Source: Chara braunii (Eukaryota; Streptophyta; Charophyceae; Charales; Characeae). Taken from it: DNA of 42,362 bases. The DNA is taken from assembly GCA_003427395.1 (NCBI GenBank), contig BFEA01000123.1, positions 2,747,585-2,789,946 on the forward strand, read 5' to 3'. The notes beneath the pieces are model-generated. The model was not told where the DNA came from. It made no database searches and saw only the letters and a program-made list of their open reading frames with translations. The translations under genes were made by a program, and so were the position numbers. Each line of letters starts with the position of its first letter. Position 1 is the first letter of the stretch. Of this stretch, positions 21,790 through 32,039 are shown piece by piece.

Positions 21790-24700
21790 TCCCTCAGTGG
21801 GGGTGCCTCCATAACCCCTTTTAACAACACTAACCCTTTCATTGAGCGGACAGCAGGAAGTTGGTGATTTTTAGCCCGAGTGTGGAGAAACCAAAGCAGC
21901 TGACGACGACTTTCCTTGTTGAATTTCGCCTTGCTCCTCCAATCTGCCCAATTGGCGTGCATCAGTCCTTGGGTGATGTAGTGTTTTATCTCCAAGTCCG
22001 AAAAGGGGTGTTTTGTAAACCTCAACCTGTTTCTGTCTAACTAAATTGTTTGGTTGATCAGACCTCTCACTACATGTGCGGTGTAGCCCCACCTATGGTA
22101 CCCGTAGACATCAGTTGGGAGAAAGCTTAACAACACCCACCTCCTGTCCTACTTCACGGCTTGGCCTGCAAAATCCCTCCAATGGTATGCCCACCATTTA
22201 CACCTTGTACATGCCAAACTCACCTCCATGCCTCTACTTGTTAACAACACCGCAGAGGGGAATACCATTAATGACAACATCCATAGCAGACTTACTTGCT
22301 TGCCATTTGGGAGGGAGGTTAGAATTTCCAAGAGCCTCTAAAAATCGGACGCTGCGTCTGATAGGTCTTCGTCCCAGACGGCCTGCCATCGGGGGATTGT
22401 CACTTGAGCTGGTGTTTTCAGCTTCTGGGTGTACTGTCTATACCCTGCTGAGACCGAATAGTTACACAGGCTTAGGATTCCGCTTTCATTTGTTTTTGGT
22501 GACCGTGACCAACTCCATACAAGTGGGTCAATACACTGTTGTCTGAGCGGCAGTCTGCCACCCAAGTGTAAATGCAGTTTGGAGGTCTTCTTCTCTGAAC
22601 TGCCAAAACTCAAGCTTGTAAGGGATTGTCCCAAAGCAGTACTGTGTCTTACTCTACCAGTGACAGGATGTTCTTCGGGCCTTCGCACCTCCACCGTTCG
22701 ATTCACCTAAAAACGCTGGGAAGGATTTTCAGCACCTTCCACACCATTTCCTCTTCACCCTCCTGGTTCGGAACGTACCATGTGCGTGCTGCATCCAACC
22801 CTTCAGGGCCCATGATGGTCAACCGTTCTTGGGAGATGGCACTGATCAGGTGCCTCAAATGCTCCTTTATCCTATGTAGACCTCTGCGCGAGGCCTTCAC
22901 ATCGGCCAACGGTTTCCAGCCTCCCAAAGCAGAGGATGACAAGTTTGAGATTTGCACTATTCCCCTTCGGACTCGAGGCGTGACAGAAGGTTCCAGTGGA
23001 GCCATATGCTAAGAAAGTTTGTCCTGCCTGGTCCATCACTGCTGGATTCTCAAATAACTGGTGATTTTATATTTCTACCGTGGTGGCAAGGGGGTTCCAC
23101 ACATGAAGAATTGGCTCCCAAAATATGGATTAGAGTCTTTTTTGTAGAAGGAGGGCATGAAGAAGCAGGCCCAGACATCCTGGGGCCTACGCAGTTTCTA
23201 GTCGCTCATGGGGATCCATTCAGCAACCTCCACCCAGTGCTTTCGGGTCTTCATAGTAACCACTTTGGCCACCCAGTTCCACAATTGAGCCTGATTTTTA
23301 CTAGCAGGGTCCAACAGGTGAAAGCCCCCTTTGGGTAGGAAATGTAAGTGTGTCCATTGCTATCTTCGACAGGAATCCTTCGGTGATCTGAGCTCGGCGC
23401 TTCCACAAAAAACACGCTACCAACCTCCTTACAACCTTAACCACTCCGACCTCTAGCTCCCTTACTATTGATACGAACCAAAAAATTGAAAATAAGGCTA
23501 CGTTGGCCACCACTGCTTGGCCCAGCAAGGACAAATGCCATGTGTTTCCCCACAAACCTAGTTGGGCGCAAGTGCATTGTTGAAGCAAGAGACCTTGGGA
23601 CGACTTTTCATTTGGAGGTTGATCAACATTCGTAAAAAAAATTCCTCTTCCCCATGCTCCACTCTTCTCATTCCCTATTAAACCTCGAAAGAGAACTCCT
23701 TTGGGAGCAAGTAAGTGGATTTATTTCAGTTCATTGTTGCCTCGGACAGGATGGAGTACGATCACATAATAGTCTTGAGAGCGGACAACGAGGAGACATA
23801 GTTCTCACTTATTGCAAAGAGGTCGTCTGCTAGCGCTTTCATTTTGCATAATTCTCTGGTATGAGTTGCAGGCCCCTAATATCTAGATGTCTACGGATTC
23901 TATTTACTACGATTACAAGTTGCAGCACAAAGGTAAAAGGGGCGAGTGAACGGCCTTGGCGTAACGACCTCGAAAGCGGGAATGAGTCCAATAAGTGACC
24001 ATTACTCATAACCACCGAGGTGGAGAAAGTATACAGGGCTATGTTCCAAGCACAAAACCCTTTACCAAATTTCGTCCTCCTCAACGTGATGAGGACAAAG
24101 GTCCATCCAACCTTCAAGTTGTCATAGGCATTTTCCAGGACTAGAAGGAGGATGGTCATGTCAAGGTTTTCTCCTGAAACCACCTCCAAAGTTTCGATCG
24201 TTGTTACTTCGTTATTGAATATCGATCTTCCTTGTCCAAATGCCCATTGATCTCCCTTCAACAATTTTGGCAAGTGCTTCGACAGTCTGTGCGCCAATGA
24301 CTTTGCAAGTGTTTTGTATGACACATTAAGGAGGGAGATTGGGCGTCAGTTTCGGATGTCCGCTTTGTTACCCTTTTTTAATAGTACCACTATTACCCCG
24401 TGCATCATTACTTCACCTAGTTTTTGCCACACCAAGATTTAGTTGTAGAGTTCCACTAGATGGGATCCGAAGGCCTCCCAGTTTGCAATGTAGAACTCTA
24501 CCGTGAGGCTATCCACCCCATAAAATTTCCTCTTCGCCATTGACTCGAGAATTTGCGTTACCTCCTCCAATGTGAGGGGTAGGTCCAGACCCAGTCTCAC
24601 TGAGGTCTGCAACTTCACCATAGTGTTTTCCCACATATCTAAAGTCCTAGAGAGGACCATATTCACGTCCTCTTCTGGTTGTCTGGTGGAGAGGATGTCT

Positions 24701-25085
24701 TCATAGTATCAATTAACATACTGAAGCATACAAGTGGTTGAGAACGAGGAGGGAGCAGCAACATCGAACATGTGCCTTAGCTCTACCGTTTGTTGCTGGG
24801 CACGTCTCGGTTGTAGCCTTTCAAAGGCCTCCTTACTAGGCATTTTGACGTTTGTCTCGATTCCCTTCGGTTCAGTATGTTGTTCCACTTTTTTTGTTTT
24901 TCTTCCTATATATTGTCTCACTCATTCATACGTTTTTCCCTCTGCGGCCCATACCATCACTGAGATGGGGTGACCTTCCATGTGCTCTTCCACTTCCTCC
25001 TCCCTCCGTTTGCAATCCGCCTCTCTTTTATAAATTTTCCTTGCCATAATCGTTAATATGACATCCAAAATCCATATGGCGACCA
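21790..25085 (-). mobile_element. Decayed LINE (non-LTR retrotransposon)
   Basis: Minus-strand translation follows the order of a plant-type LINE ORF2 from the pre-polymerase linker through the reverse transcriptase to a carboxy-terminal region. From 24921 down to 23839 one frame runs through several in-frame stops, for example a W-to-stop change inside the N-W-R-P-I-S motif near 24345. A frameshift near 23850 then moves the frame. The thumb-like region (23301-23588) contains LGLWGNTWHLSLLGQAVVAN, and a further region (22703-23005) contains GGWKPLADV. No endonuclease domain was recognised; the 5' side abuts R1 copy B at 25086 and looks truncated. The 3' end and poly-A tail were not located, so the lower boundary is approximate. 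Confidence 0.8.
23740..24666 (-). pseudogene. LINE reverse transcriptase core, inactivated
   Basis: Conserved motifs appear in order on the minus strand. The first is a PLTLEEVTQILESMAKRKF block, with a later VDSLTVEFY (24439-24666). KKGNKADIRN, a stop codon, then RPISLLNVSYKTLAK follow (about 24310-24400), then DQWAFGQGRSI. The palm A motif reads LLLVLENAYD where the family has an aspartate (LLLDLEKAYD-type), so a catalytic residue is lost. SRSLRQGRSLAPFTFVL follows. After a frameshift the palm C motif reads ALADDLFAIS, keeping the two aspartates. The protein would copy RNA into DNA at a nicked target. Stops, the frameshift and the aspartate loss show it is dead. Confidence 0.85.
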
Positions 25086-25514
25086 CGTCACGCAGGATTT
25101 TGCATGACTTTTGTTCGCAGTGAAACTTTCGCCGCTCCGGCTGAGTGCGCCAGTTGCACCTCTCGCGAACCCCTACGACAAGATAGTGGTCACGCGAGGC
25201 ACAACTTACCTCTGCCCAAGGAGTTGTCACCACCCTTTGACAGGCGTATCCCCGCCGAGCTACCGAACCACATGTGAAAGCTGCTCGGTTGCAATCGTAG
25301 AGGTGGCCCAACCGAGGACGTTTCTCGTACGCTGTGGCATAGGGGGTACACGGGGTCGAACGCCTTAATCGGAACCGCGCGCAAACCGATGTTCTGGGGT
25401 TGATGTCCCAAACGAGGTTCAGTGTCGGTCGACTAGGATGGTCCATCTAACCACGCGATAAAACCAAGTTTCACACGTAAATCGCGCCTAGTCTTTTTTG
25501 TGTCTGACCCACAA
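25086..25514 (+). repeat. Dispersed GC-rich repeat R1, copy B
   Basis: Shares with copy A the CTGAGTGCGCCAG start block, CCCTACGACA, a GTTGTCACCACCC phrase, a GTATCCCCGCCGAGCTACCG phrase, TTGCAATCG and GAGGACGTTTCTCGTACG. It also shares GTCGACTAGG, an ACCACGCGATAAAA block and CCTAGTC near the end. Its left end joins the truncated LINE and its right end is followed by the ~480-bp direct repeat. Confidence 0.7.
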
Positions 25515-25543
25515 TGGAAAAAAATCCCAGAATTAAATAATCA

Positions 25544-26024
25544 TTCTATAGTGAAATTACAATTTCAATTTCAAATTTTCATTCCATCTTAAAAAATATC
25601 ATTCCCATTTTAAAAATTTTGATCTTACTTACAAACTTTCATTCCAAGAATAGTGTATCCCTTCTTATTTGAACTGCATGCTAGAGATGGAATGAAAGTC
25701 TGGATGGGTTCATTAAATATTTTAATTGGACTGTCATTTTAAGTAAGGATTTTCAATCATAAATAGGTTAATTCAATCTAAATTATAAGATATTTATTGT
25801 AGTATAATGAAAAATTAACTAAAACATTTCATAAACTCTTCATTCCATCTTGAACAGATAAATGTAGTTGGAAGGGAAAACTCATATTTAAACGGGAACT
25901 TATCAAATAAAATTGAAAATTTTAGAATTGGACGAATATTGGAATGATCATTTACAAATATGAAGGATTTTTTTTTTATGGAATGTTTTTTCAATTTTCA
26001 TTGCTCGTGGGAACTTTTCTGTTG
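25544..26024. repeat. ~480-bp direct repeat, left copy
   Basis: Runs from TTCTATAGTGAAATTAC to TTTTCTGTTG and is repeated in the same orientation at 27152-27641, matching at roughly nine bases in ten by eye over the whole length. Both copies are AT-rich and contain TTTCATTCCATCTT-like motifs in direct and inverted orientation. They could be LTRs of a short element or a tandem duplication. The ends are not TG...CA, which argues against ordinary LTRs. Between 26025 and 26200 nothing was recognised. Confidence 0.85.
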
Positions 26025-26201
26025 TATAACCTTTTAACAATAAAATAAACAAAAGAACATGCACAAGATTCTAAATAAATATCACAACGTCGTAGGCTTT
26101 GTCATATCGACTAGTCATCCATGATTATGCTAGCAGTCTCAAAGATAGCGTACTATGTACTACTTATAATCATGTGACCCTCAATGATCTTGAGGGTCTA
26201 G

Positions 26202-27151
26202 CTAGCTTTCCCGGGGCGCCCGGGTAGGGACCTCGCCCGGGGTACCCCGGACATGAAAAAAAAACACTGAATTTTTTTATTTTTATTTTTTGGTCTGCAG
26301 GGCCTTGCTGCGCTTTCCAAGTACAGTCCAAATCCGGCCTCATTTCTTTTTTTCAAGCATGTTGGTTTCCGTGTGTTTTTTTGGGGGGGAAGGGGTTATG
26401 GCAGAGGGAGGAGGGAAAAGGAGGTTATGTTGGAGGAGGAGGGAAAATGAGGTTATGGAGGGAGAGGGAGAAGGGAGGATGGAGGTTGTGGCAGTAAAGG
26501 GACGAGGGATGTGACGGAGGAGGGATGAACACATTTATGTATCTGGATTGAGGAGGGAGACCATGTGGCGGGAGGAGGCGGGGGGAAGGGAGGGAGGCTC
26601 TAGCGGAGGAGGAGGAGGGAGGGAGATTGATGGAGGAGGAGAAGGCAGGAGGGAGACTATGGCAGAGGAAAGGGGCCTGATGTGGAGGACGAGAGAGGGA
26701 GCTATGGCGGAGGAAGGAGAGAGGGAGACTATGTGGAGGGAGGTTTACTGATGGAGGAGGATGGGGGCGAGAGGGAGACTGATGTGGAGGGAGGAGATGG
26801 CGGAGGAAGGAGAGGGCGACTATGTGGAGGGAGAAAACACTGATGGAGGAGCAACAAGAAGAAGAGCAAGACAAAGTGGAAGAAGAAACGAAAAGAAGAA
26901 AAAGAACTGAAGAGACTAAGAATAAGAGGATCGACGCAGATCGACGCCCAAGGCACACACAAAAAAAAGGCATGAAACAGGGTCTACCAGACCCTGAAAA
27001 ATTTTGCGACCGCTACCTAATTTTTTTTCCCCCTTGGGCCGTAGGCCTGCGGTGCCAATTTTTTTTTTTTTTGAGGTTTTTGGGGGGGGGCGCTGAGGGT
27101 GCCGGGGTGCCTGCCCCGGGGGTCGCCCGGGCGCCCGGGCTGGAAAGCTAG
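26202..27151. mobile_element. Inverted-repeat element with GC-rich ends and purine-rich core
   Basis: The left end begins CTAGCTTTCC and a GCGCCCGGG block. The right end, reverse complemented, begins CTAGCTTTCCAG and a GGGCGCCCGGG block. The similarity continues for about 100 bases on each side through a CCCCGG block, A-rich and a GCAGGCC/GCAGGGCC block. CTAG flanks both ends and is doubled at the left (26198-26205), so it could be a 4-bp target duplication or the element's tip. The interior (about 26388-26900) is almost entirely purine on the plus strand. There is no transposase. This looks like a non-autonomous DNA or fold-back transposon of unassigned family. Confidence 0.65.
26388..26900 (+). 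repeat. Polypurine tract, ~500 bases
   Basis: Irregular GGAGGAGGGA/GGGAGACTATG repeats. The stop-free translations on both strands (glycine/arginine/glutamate-rich, or serine/proline-rich) result from the composition. Long mirror-like purine runs can form triplex structures. Confidence 0.85.
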
Positions 27152-27641
27152 TTCTATAGTAAAATTACATTTTAAATTCTTAATTTTCATTCCATCTTGA
27201 AAAATATAATTCCAATTTTAAAATTTCTTGTCTTACTTGAAAACTTTCATTCCAAGAATGAGGTATCCCTTCTTATTTGAACTACATGCTAGAGATGGAA
27301 TGAAAGTCTGAATGAGTTCATGAAATATTTTAATTGGACTGTCATTCTACGTAAGGATTTTCAGTCATGAATGGGTTAATCCAATCTAAATTAGAAGATA
27401 TTTGTTAAAGTAGAATGAAAGTTTAATTAAGACATTTCATAAACTTATCCAGACTTTCATTCCATCTTGAACAAATAGATGTAGTTGGAAGGGAAATCTC
27501 ATATTTAGAGGGGAACTTATCAAATAAAACCGAAAATTTTAGAAATAGACGAACATTGGAATGATAATTTATAAATATGAAGGATTTTTTTTGAATTGAA
27601 TGGTTTTTCAACTTTCATTTCTCGTGGGAATTTTTCTGTTG
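27152..27641. repeat. ~480-bp direct repeat, right copy
   Basis: Same sequence as 25544-26024 and begins exactly at the right tip of the 26202-27151 element, with no spacer. One internal difference is an extra ACTTTCATTCCATC-like phrase at about 27449. Confidence 0.85.
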
Positions 27642-27643
27642 AT

Positions 27644-27667
27644 GCACAGTCATAGTAGACTGTGCGA

Positions 27668-27726
<59 letters not shown>

Positions 27727-27777
27727 ACGATATATATATATATATATCTATTTGACGATATATATATATATATATAA
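27644..27777. repeat. Short hairpin followed by (TA)n microsatellite
   Basis: GCACAGTC (27644-27651) pairs with GACTGTGC (27658-27665) across ATAGTA. TA repeats follow (27669-27777), broken by two copies of TTTGACGATA. Confidence 0.9.
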
Positions 27778-27789
27778 TAGGGTTATAGC

Positions 27790-30700
27790 ACACGAGGCGA
27801 TCACTCTCACAATCACAGTGTGATAACCTTCAAAATATATTTATGATCGCATGCAAAGTCAAAACTAAACTTCAACTCACAAAACATACTTGCAATCACA
27901 TCAAGGATTCAACATCGGTAAATCACTAACTACACGAGGTCAACTTCAACCACTCTATGTACTCATACCCCTTGCCTTATCCACACAAGCCCCAACCTTT
28001 TTCCAACCTTCCAAAATAAAACACCCAGTTTTTTTTTAAATTGTCATTTAGTAAAAGTCCGGGTAAAAACCCAAAGAAACAATTCAACTTATAGGGGTCA
28101 AGGCCTTTCAGTTCAGTTGTGAGAATGAGTTAGAGTTGAGTCGAAAATGGACCTGTTATCAAAAGAAAACAGAAGACGATCCTTGTAGGATAGATTGAAA
28201 CTAGTTAGATATTGAATCGAAATAGTAAAAAAAAACGTGTAATACAACATAGACCAATTCGCAAACTAAGTTATAAGTGTATGGAGAATAAACCCCCATA
28301 TGACATCTCACCAAAATTTCTTCAAAGACTATATTTAAAGTTACCTACAAGTAAGTGCTAAGAGAAAAATAGGAAACATTCGACAACATCTCCCCTATAT
28401 AGGCTGGATTTTTAAGACTCTTCCTATCAAAATATAATCTACCTTTTCGATACTAATCAGGGTTACCCGCGTTCGGAACAGGGCGAACGCATGAATTCGA
28501 ACCGTTCAGCCGAACGTGAAAAACAAAATCCAAAAATTTCAAAACAAAACAGTGTTATGCCGAAGAATAGACTGAACAATATTTGCCTCAATGTTATATT
28601 CAAATTATTTACCAAATTTGAAATAAAAATCAAATACGAAAAATAAATAGTAATAATAATAAAAATTAGAAAAAATAAAATGATTATGAAATCATTGAGT
28701 GTGCAAGCACATTTTTGACACCGCCATCTTTCGCAATTTTTTTATTTTTTTTTTAACTTTGACAAATACCATAAAATTTTTTAACTTTGACATAATAGAG
28801 AACCTAAAAATAAGGTTTGAAATAATAATAATTTTTTTATACCCCGAAATAAAGAAAAACGAAAAGTAAAAATAAATAAAAAAACAAATTAGTGAGTGGG
28901 CAAACAAGTTTTGAAACCACCATCTTTGTCGATTTTTTATTATTTTTTGGCTTAATAGAATACCTTACATTCCTAATAACTCATAAAAAACAATTCAGAA
29001 AAAAATAATAATATTTAGATGTACGGGAACCCAAATGGTCGAACGTTCGAGGGTCAGCTTAGGGATCTCCGTACGTTCGACCTAGCAAACATGATAACAA
29101 TAAAATTTCAGCAGCACTCCCTATAAATAAAGTGTCTTTCCAGAATTTATATTCAGCTGAATATGAACTCTGAAAATTATCTTTAATTTACACGTTAAAT
29201 TTTGTTTAAATCTCCGATTTATTAAAAATTTGGGCAACATCTCCTTCATAGAAATAAGTTTTCTAAGTTTATACTAAGTCACATATGAACTTAATATAAA
29301 ATTTGAATTAAGCCAAGACAAAATTTAACTAACTCTTTAGATATATAGAAATTTCGGCAGCACTCGTTCTAGAAAAGTGTTTTTTCAAAAGTTTTACAAA
29401 GCTAAATACAAAATTTTTAAAATAATTTTGACAAAGTTAAATTTTGTCTAACTCTCTAATTTGGTAAAAATTAGGCATCCCTTCCCCTATAAAAATAGGT
29501 TTCTCGGTCGTCAACTAAGTCAAATATAAAAATCATACAAAAGTTAAAATTTGTAAAGAGAAACTTTAACTAAGTCATTGGATTTGCAAAAAATTGAACA
29601 ACATTTCCCGTAGCGGAAGCGACTTTTTCAATTTTATACAAAGTCAAATACAAAAAATAAGCTTAATCCAGAAAATACAAAAATTTGACCAACTTCTATA
29701 GTTTCAGCACATGGCGAGCATCTAAAGCAACTACCTATCAAAATTTACACTCGGACTAAGTAGAACTCTCACTCAATCACATGCAAATCCGTACCACAAT
29801 GAGTAAGTACACTCACAAAAAAAATCCCAAGTTATTTTCACATAACATAGTTCATCGATCCTCCAAATGATTATTCTTTTACCCATATTACATAGGGCAT
29901 TGAGTTATGTCATTCATCTTAAAAACAAGGCATGTAACTACACCATTCATCGTTGAAACAATGTCTAGTCACCCTGAACTGTTTAAATATCTAAAATTTA
30001 AGAACTCTCTGACTTGTCTTCAAGATATGGGCAGGGAGCTTAGCCATGCATCTTGTAAACACTGCTCAACTTGTCTGGTTAATTTTCAATTATACTCTGA
30101 ACTTTATCTCTCTTCTTTATGATATGACTTAAGATGAACCATTCATTTTAGAAACAATGTTATGTTGTATATTTTCATGCAAACATAGATCAAGTACTTC
30201 CAATTATACGTAATTTGCACTTAGTGTGTGGCTTCAGGCTAAACCATCGAGCTTAGAAACAATGCTTAATCCTTTGTCAGAATTCTCTCTCAAAATAAAA
30301 CAAGAGAGTGAACCATTCATCTTATAAACAATGTACAATCTATCATAAGGCACACAAAAGCATGAAGTTTGACCAATCAACCCAACTTCAGTTAAAAACT
30401 AAAAAAAAAACAAATGAACCAAATCATTCATCTTAGAAACAATGCTTGACCTTAAAAGTTTGACAGGTAAAACCTCATAAATAAACACAACAACCCAGTC
30501 GTTCATCTTATAAACAATTATCGGTCCTTCAGAAAACAAGCAAGAAACATAGCACTGGGTCATTCATCTTAGAAACAATGTCGAACCCTTGATTGATCCG
30601 GTCAAGCGCATGCAATACCACCTTCCTCCCACCTTCCCAGTTCATCCCTTAGTATGATTTCAGTCAGAGAAAAAAAGGAAGTGAAATTCACACATTCATT

Positions 30701-30945
30701 CCTTAAATTAATTTGATTAAGTTTTGAAAAGAAAACACAAATCATAAAAGAACACATGCGTATCTTTCAGACAAACTAGAGAGATGTAATGGTAGGGGTA
30801 TAGTGGATTCGCACAAGGCAAAGGAGGTATACTTGACAGTTCTCTGCCCCCATAACCTCACCTAGGTTCCGACAGAGCTCCCGCAATCGGTGGGTAGACT
30901 CCCATAAGGTCTTGGTACGGTCCTACGGATTGCAATCCCGTCTGT
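27790..30945 (+). mobile_element. LTR-like segment, family L copy 2
   Basis: The start block (27790-28200) contains CACAATCACAG, AACATACTTGCAATCACATC, GCCCCAACCT, a TAAAAGTCCGGGT phrase and TTGAGTCGAAAATGGACCTG, all in the same order as the complement of 38100-37730 in copy 3. Core motifs of the type AAATTTCGGCAGCACTC occur at about 29101, 29222, 29348, 29462 and 29590. An array of CATTCATCTTAGAAACAATG phrases follows. The end block (30837-30942) has GACAGAGCTCCCGCAATCGG and TCCTACGGATTGCAATCCCG. The leader seen after copies 1 and 3 is absent after 30960, so this copy is broken there or is a solo LTR. Confidence 0.6.
29905..30590 (+). repeat. Irregular array in L copy 2
   Basis: The phrase CATTCATCTTAGAAACAATG and variants occur at about 29905, 29944, 30138, 30245, 30314, 30426, 30502 and 30561, with spacings from 40 to 190. 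It is in the slot occupied by the 66-bp array in copy 1. The TCTTAGNAAAC part resembles that array's TCTTAGGCAAAC. Confidence 0.75.
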
Positions 30946-31473
30946 CGATGTCGGCACAGATACCCTGACAAGGGTATCCGCCCTTGCTTTTGCAAGTGAC
31001 CGGAAGTACGGGTAGAGGTCTAGAGTGTACCGCGCGAGACGCGGCTCCGTCTGTTTGGTTACATAGGTAAGTTGCTTGATTAGAGTGGAGCGGGTGTGGG
31101 CGCGCGGGATTAAGACGCGCGTGTGATTTTTCTACTTTGGATTATGCAACTGGCATAGTTGGCCGGCCTGACTCTGGCTACTAGGAATGAGAGGTGCCCT
31201 TGGTAGACCATTGGTGGTCTAACGTGCGGAGTAGGGTGCGGGGCGGCCACGGCGCAAAGCGGGCAAGCCGGCGTAGGAGCCTGGCAGTGGCGTGCCTAAT
31301 GGGAGGCAGGAATGAGGCCTGGGGGCTGCACCGCATCTGTCCATATGGAATACCGCGCTGGCCAGTACTAGGCTTGGGCTTAGCCCTATAGGTTACGGTG
31401 TTGAACTGTTACAGCGGAGATACGGGGATCAAGTCCAGCGAACAACAAAGTGGAGCAGCCGAGCAGTGTGAAG
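30946..31473. other. GC-rich stretch without recognised features
   Basis: A donor-like ACATAGGTAAGTTG occurs at about 31059. A short open frame has no domain. Confidence 0.4.
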
Positions 31474-31705
31474 AAGGCCGAGGGATTGAGGGTTCCGTGG
31501 GACTATCCCCCTTGGTGTTGCTATGGGGGGGTTCCGGTGGCGGGCCCGTGAGGTAGGACTAAGGCCGANNNNNNNNNNNNNNNNNNNNNNNNNNNNNNNN
31601 NNNNNNNNNNNNNNNNNNAAGGCCGAGGGATTGAGGGTTCCGTGGGACTATCCCCCTTGGTGTTGCTATGGGGGGGTTCCGGTGGCGGGCCCGTGAGGTA
31701 GGACT
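31474..31705. repeat. 87-bp tandem repeat interrupted by a gap
   Basis: Unit 31474-31560 and unit 31619-31705 both run from AAGGCCGAGGGATTG to GTAGGACT and look identical. The first eight bases of another unit (31561-31568) precede 50 N (31569-31618). The gap therefore lies inside the array and may hide further units. Confidence 0.9.
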
Positions 31706-31902
31706 AAGTACCAACGGTCCTCCTCCACCACCCGGTTTTCTCTTTTTTATTTTTTTTTATATTATCATTATTTTCTCTTACCCCTAAGGTCTTAGAAAGT
31801 TTTCATTTTTTATTTTTCCTATTTTTATATTTTTCTGAGGCAAGGCCGGTGCCACCGAGGCTTGCAGTCAGGTCCTCAGCCTAGTTTCGTGGGTACACCA
31901 CG

Positions 31903-32027
31903 GGGTTCCACTGGGGTGCTGTAGTCCTTCGGGACATCTGTTAAAATTGGGGGTTCCACTGGGGTGCTGTAGTCCTTCGGGACATCTGTTAAAATTGGAA
32001 CGATATAGAAAAGATTAGCATGGCCCC
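31903..32027 (+). pseudogene. U6 snRNA 5' half, with its 5' end tandemly duplicated
   Basis: The main copy (about 31969-32027) reads TCCTTCGGGACATCTGTTAA, then AATTGGAACGATATAG and AAAGATTAGCATGGCCCC. This matches plant U6 from its 5' stem-loop through the ACAGAG-box region (here AUAGAA) to the GCCCC of the core, after which the sequence diverges and the 3' half is missing. A 48-bp unit (31903-31950), ending at AAAATTGG, is repeated exactly as 31951-31998, so the U6 5' end is present twice. There is no TATA box or upstream element. It lies antisense to L copy 3. Confidence 0.85.
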
Positions 32028-32039
32028 GACGGGTATAAA

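Noticed and set aside
22076-22546. 156-codon plus-strand frame
   Set aside because: It is antisense to the LINE and has no recognisable domain.
26425-26973. 182-codon minus-strand serine/proline/histidine-rich frame
   Set aside because: It is the complement of the polypurine tract, stop-free because of composition.
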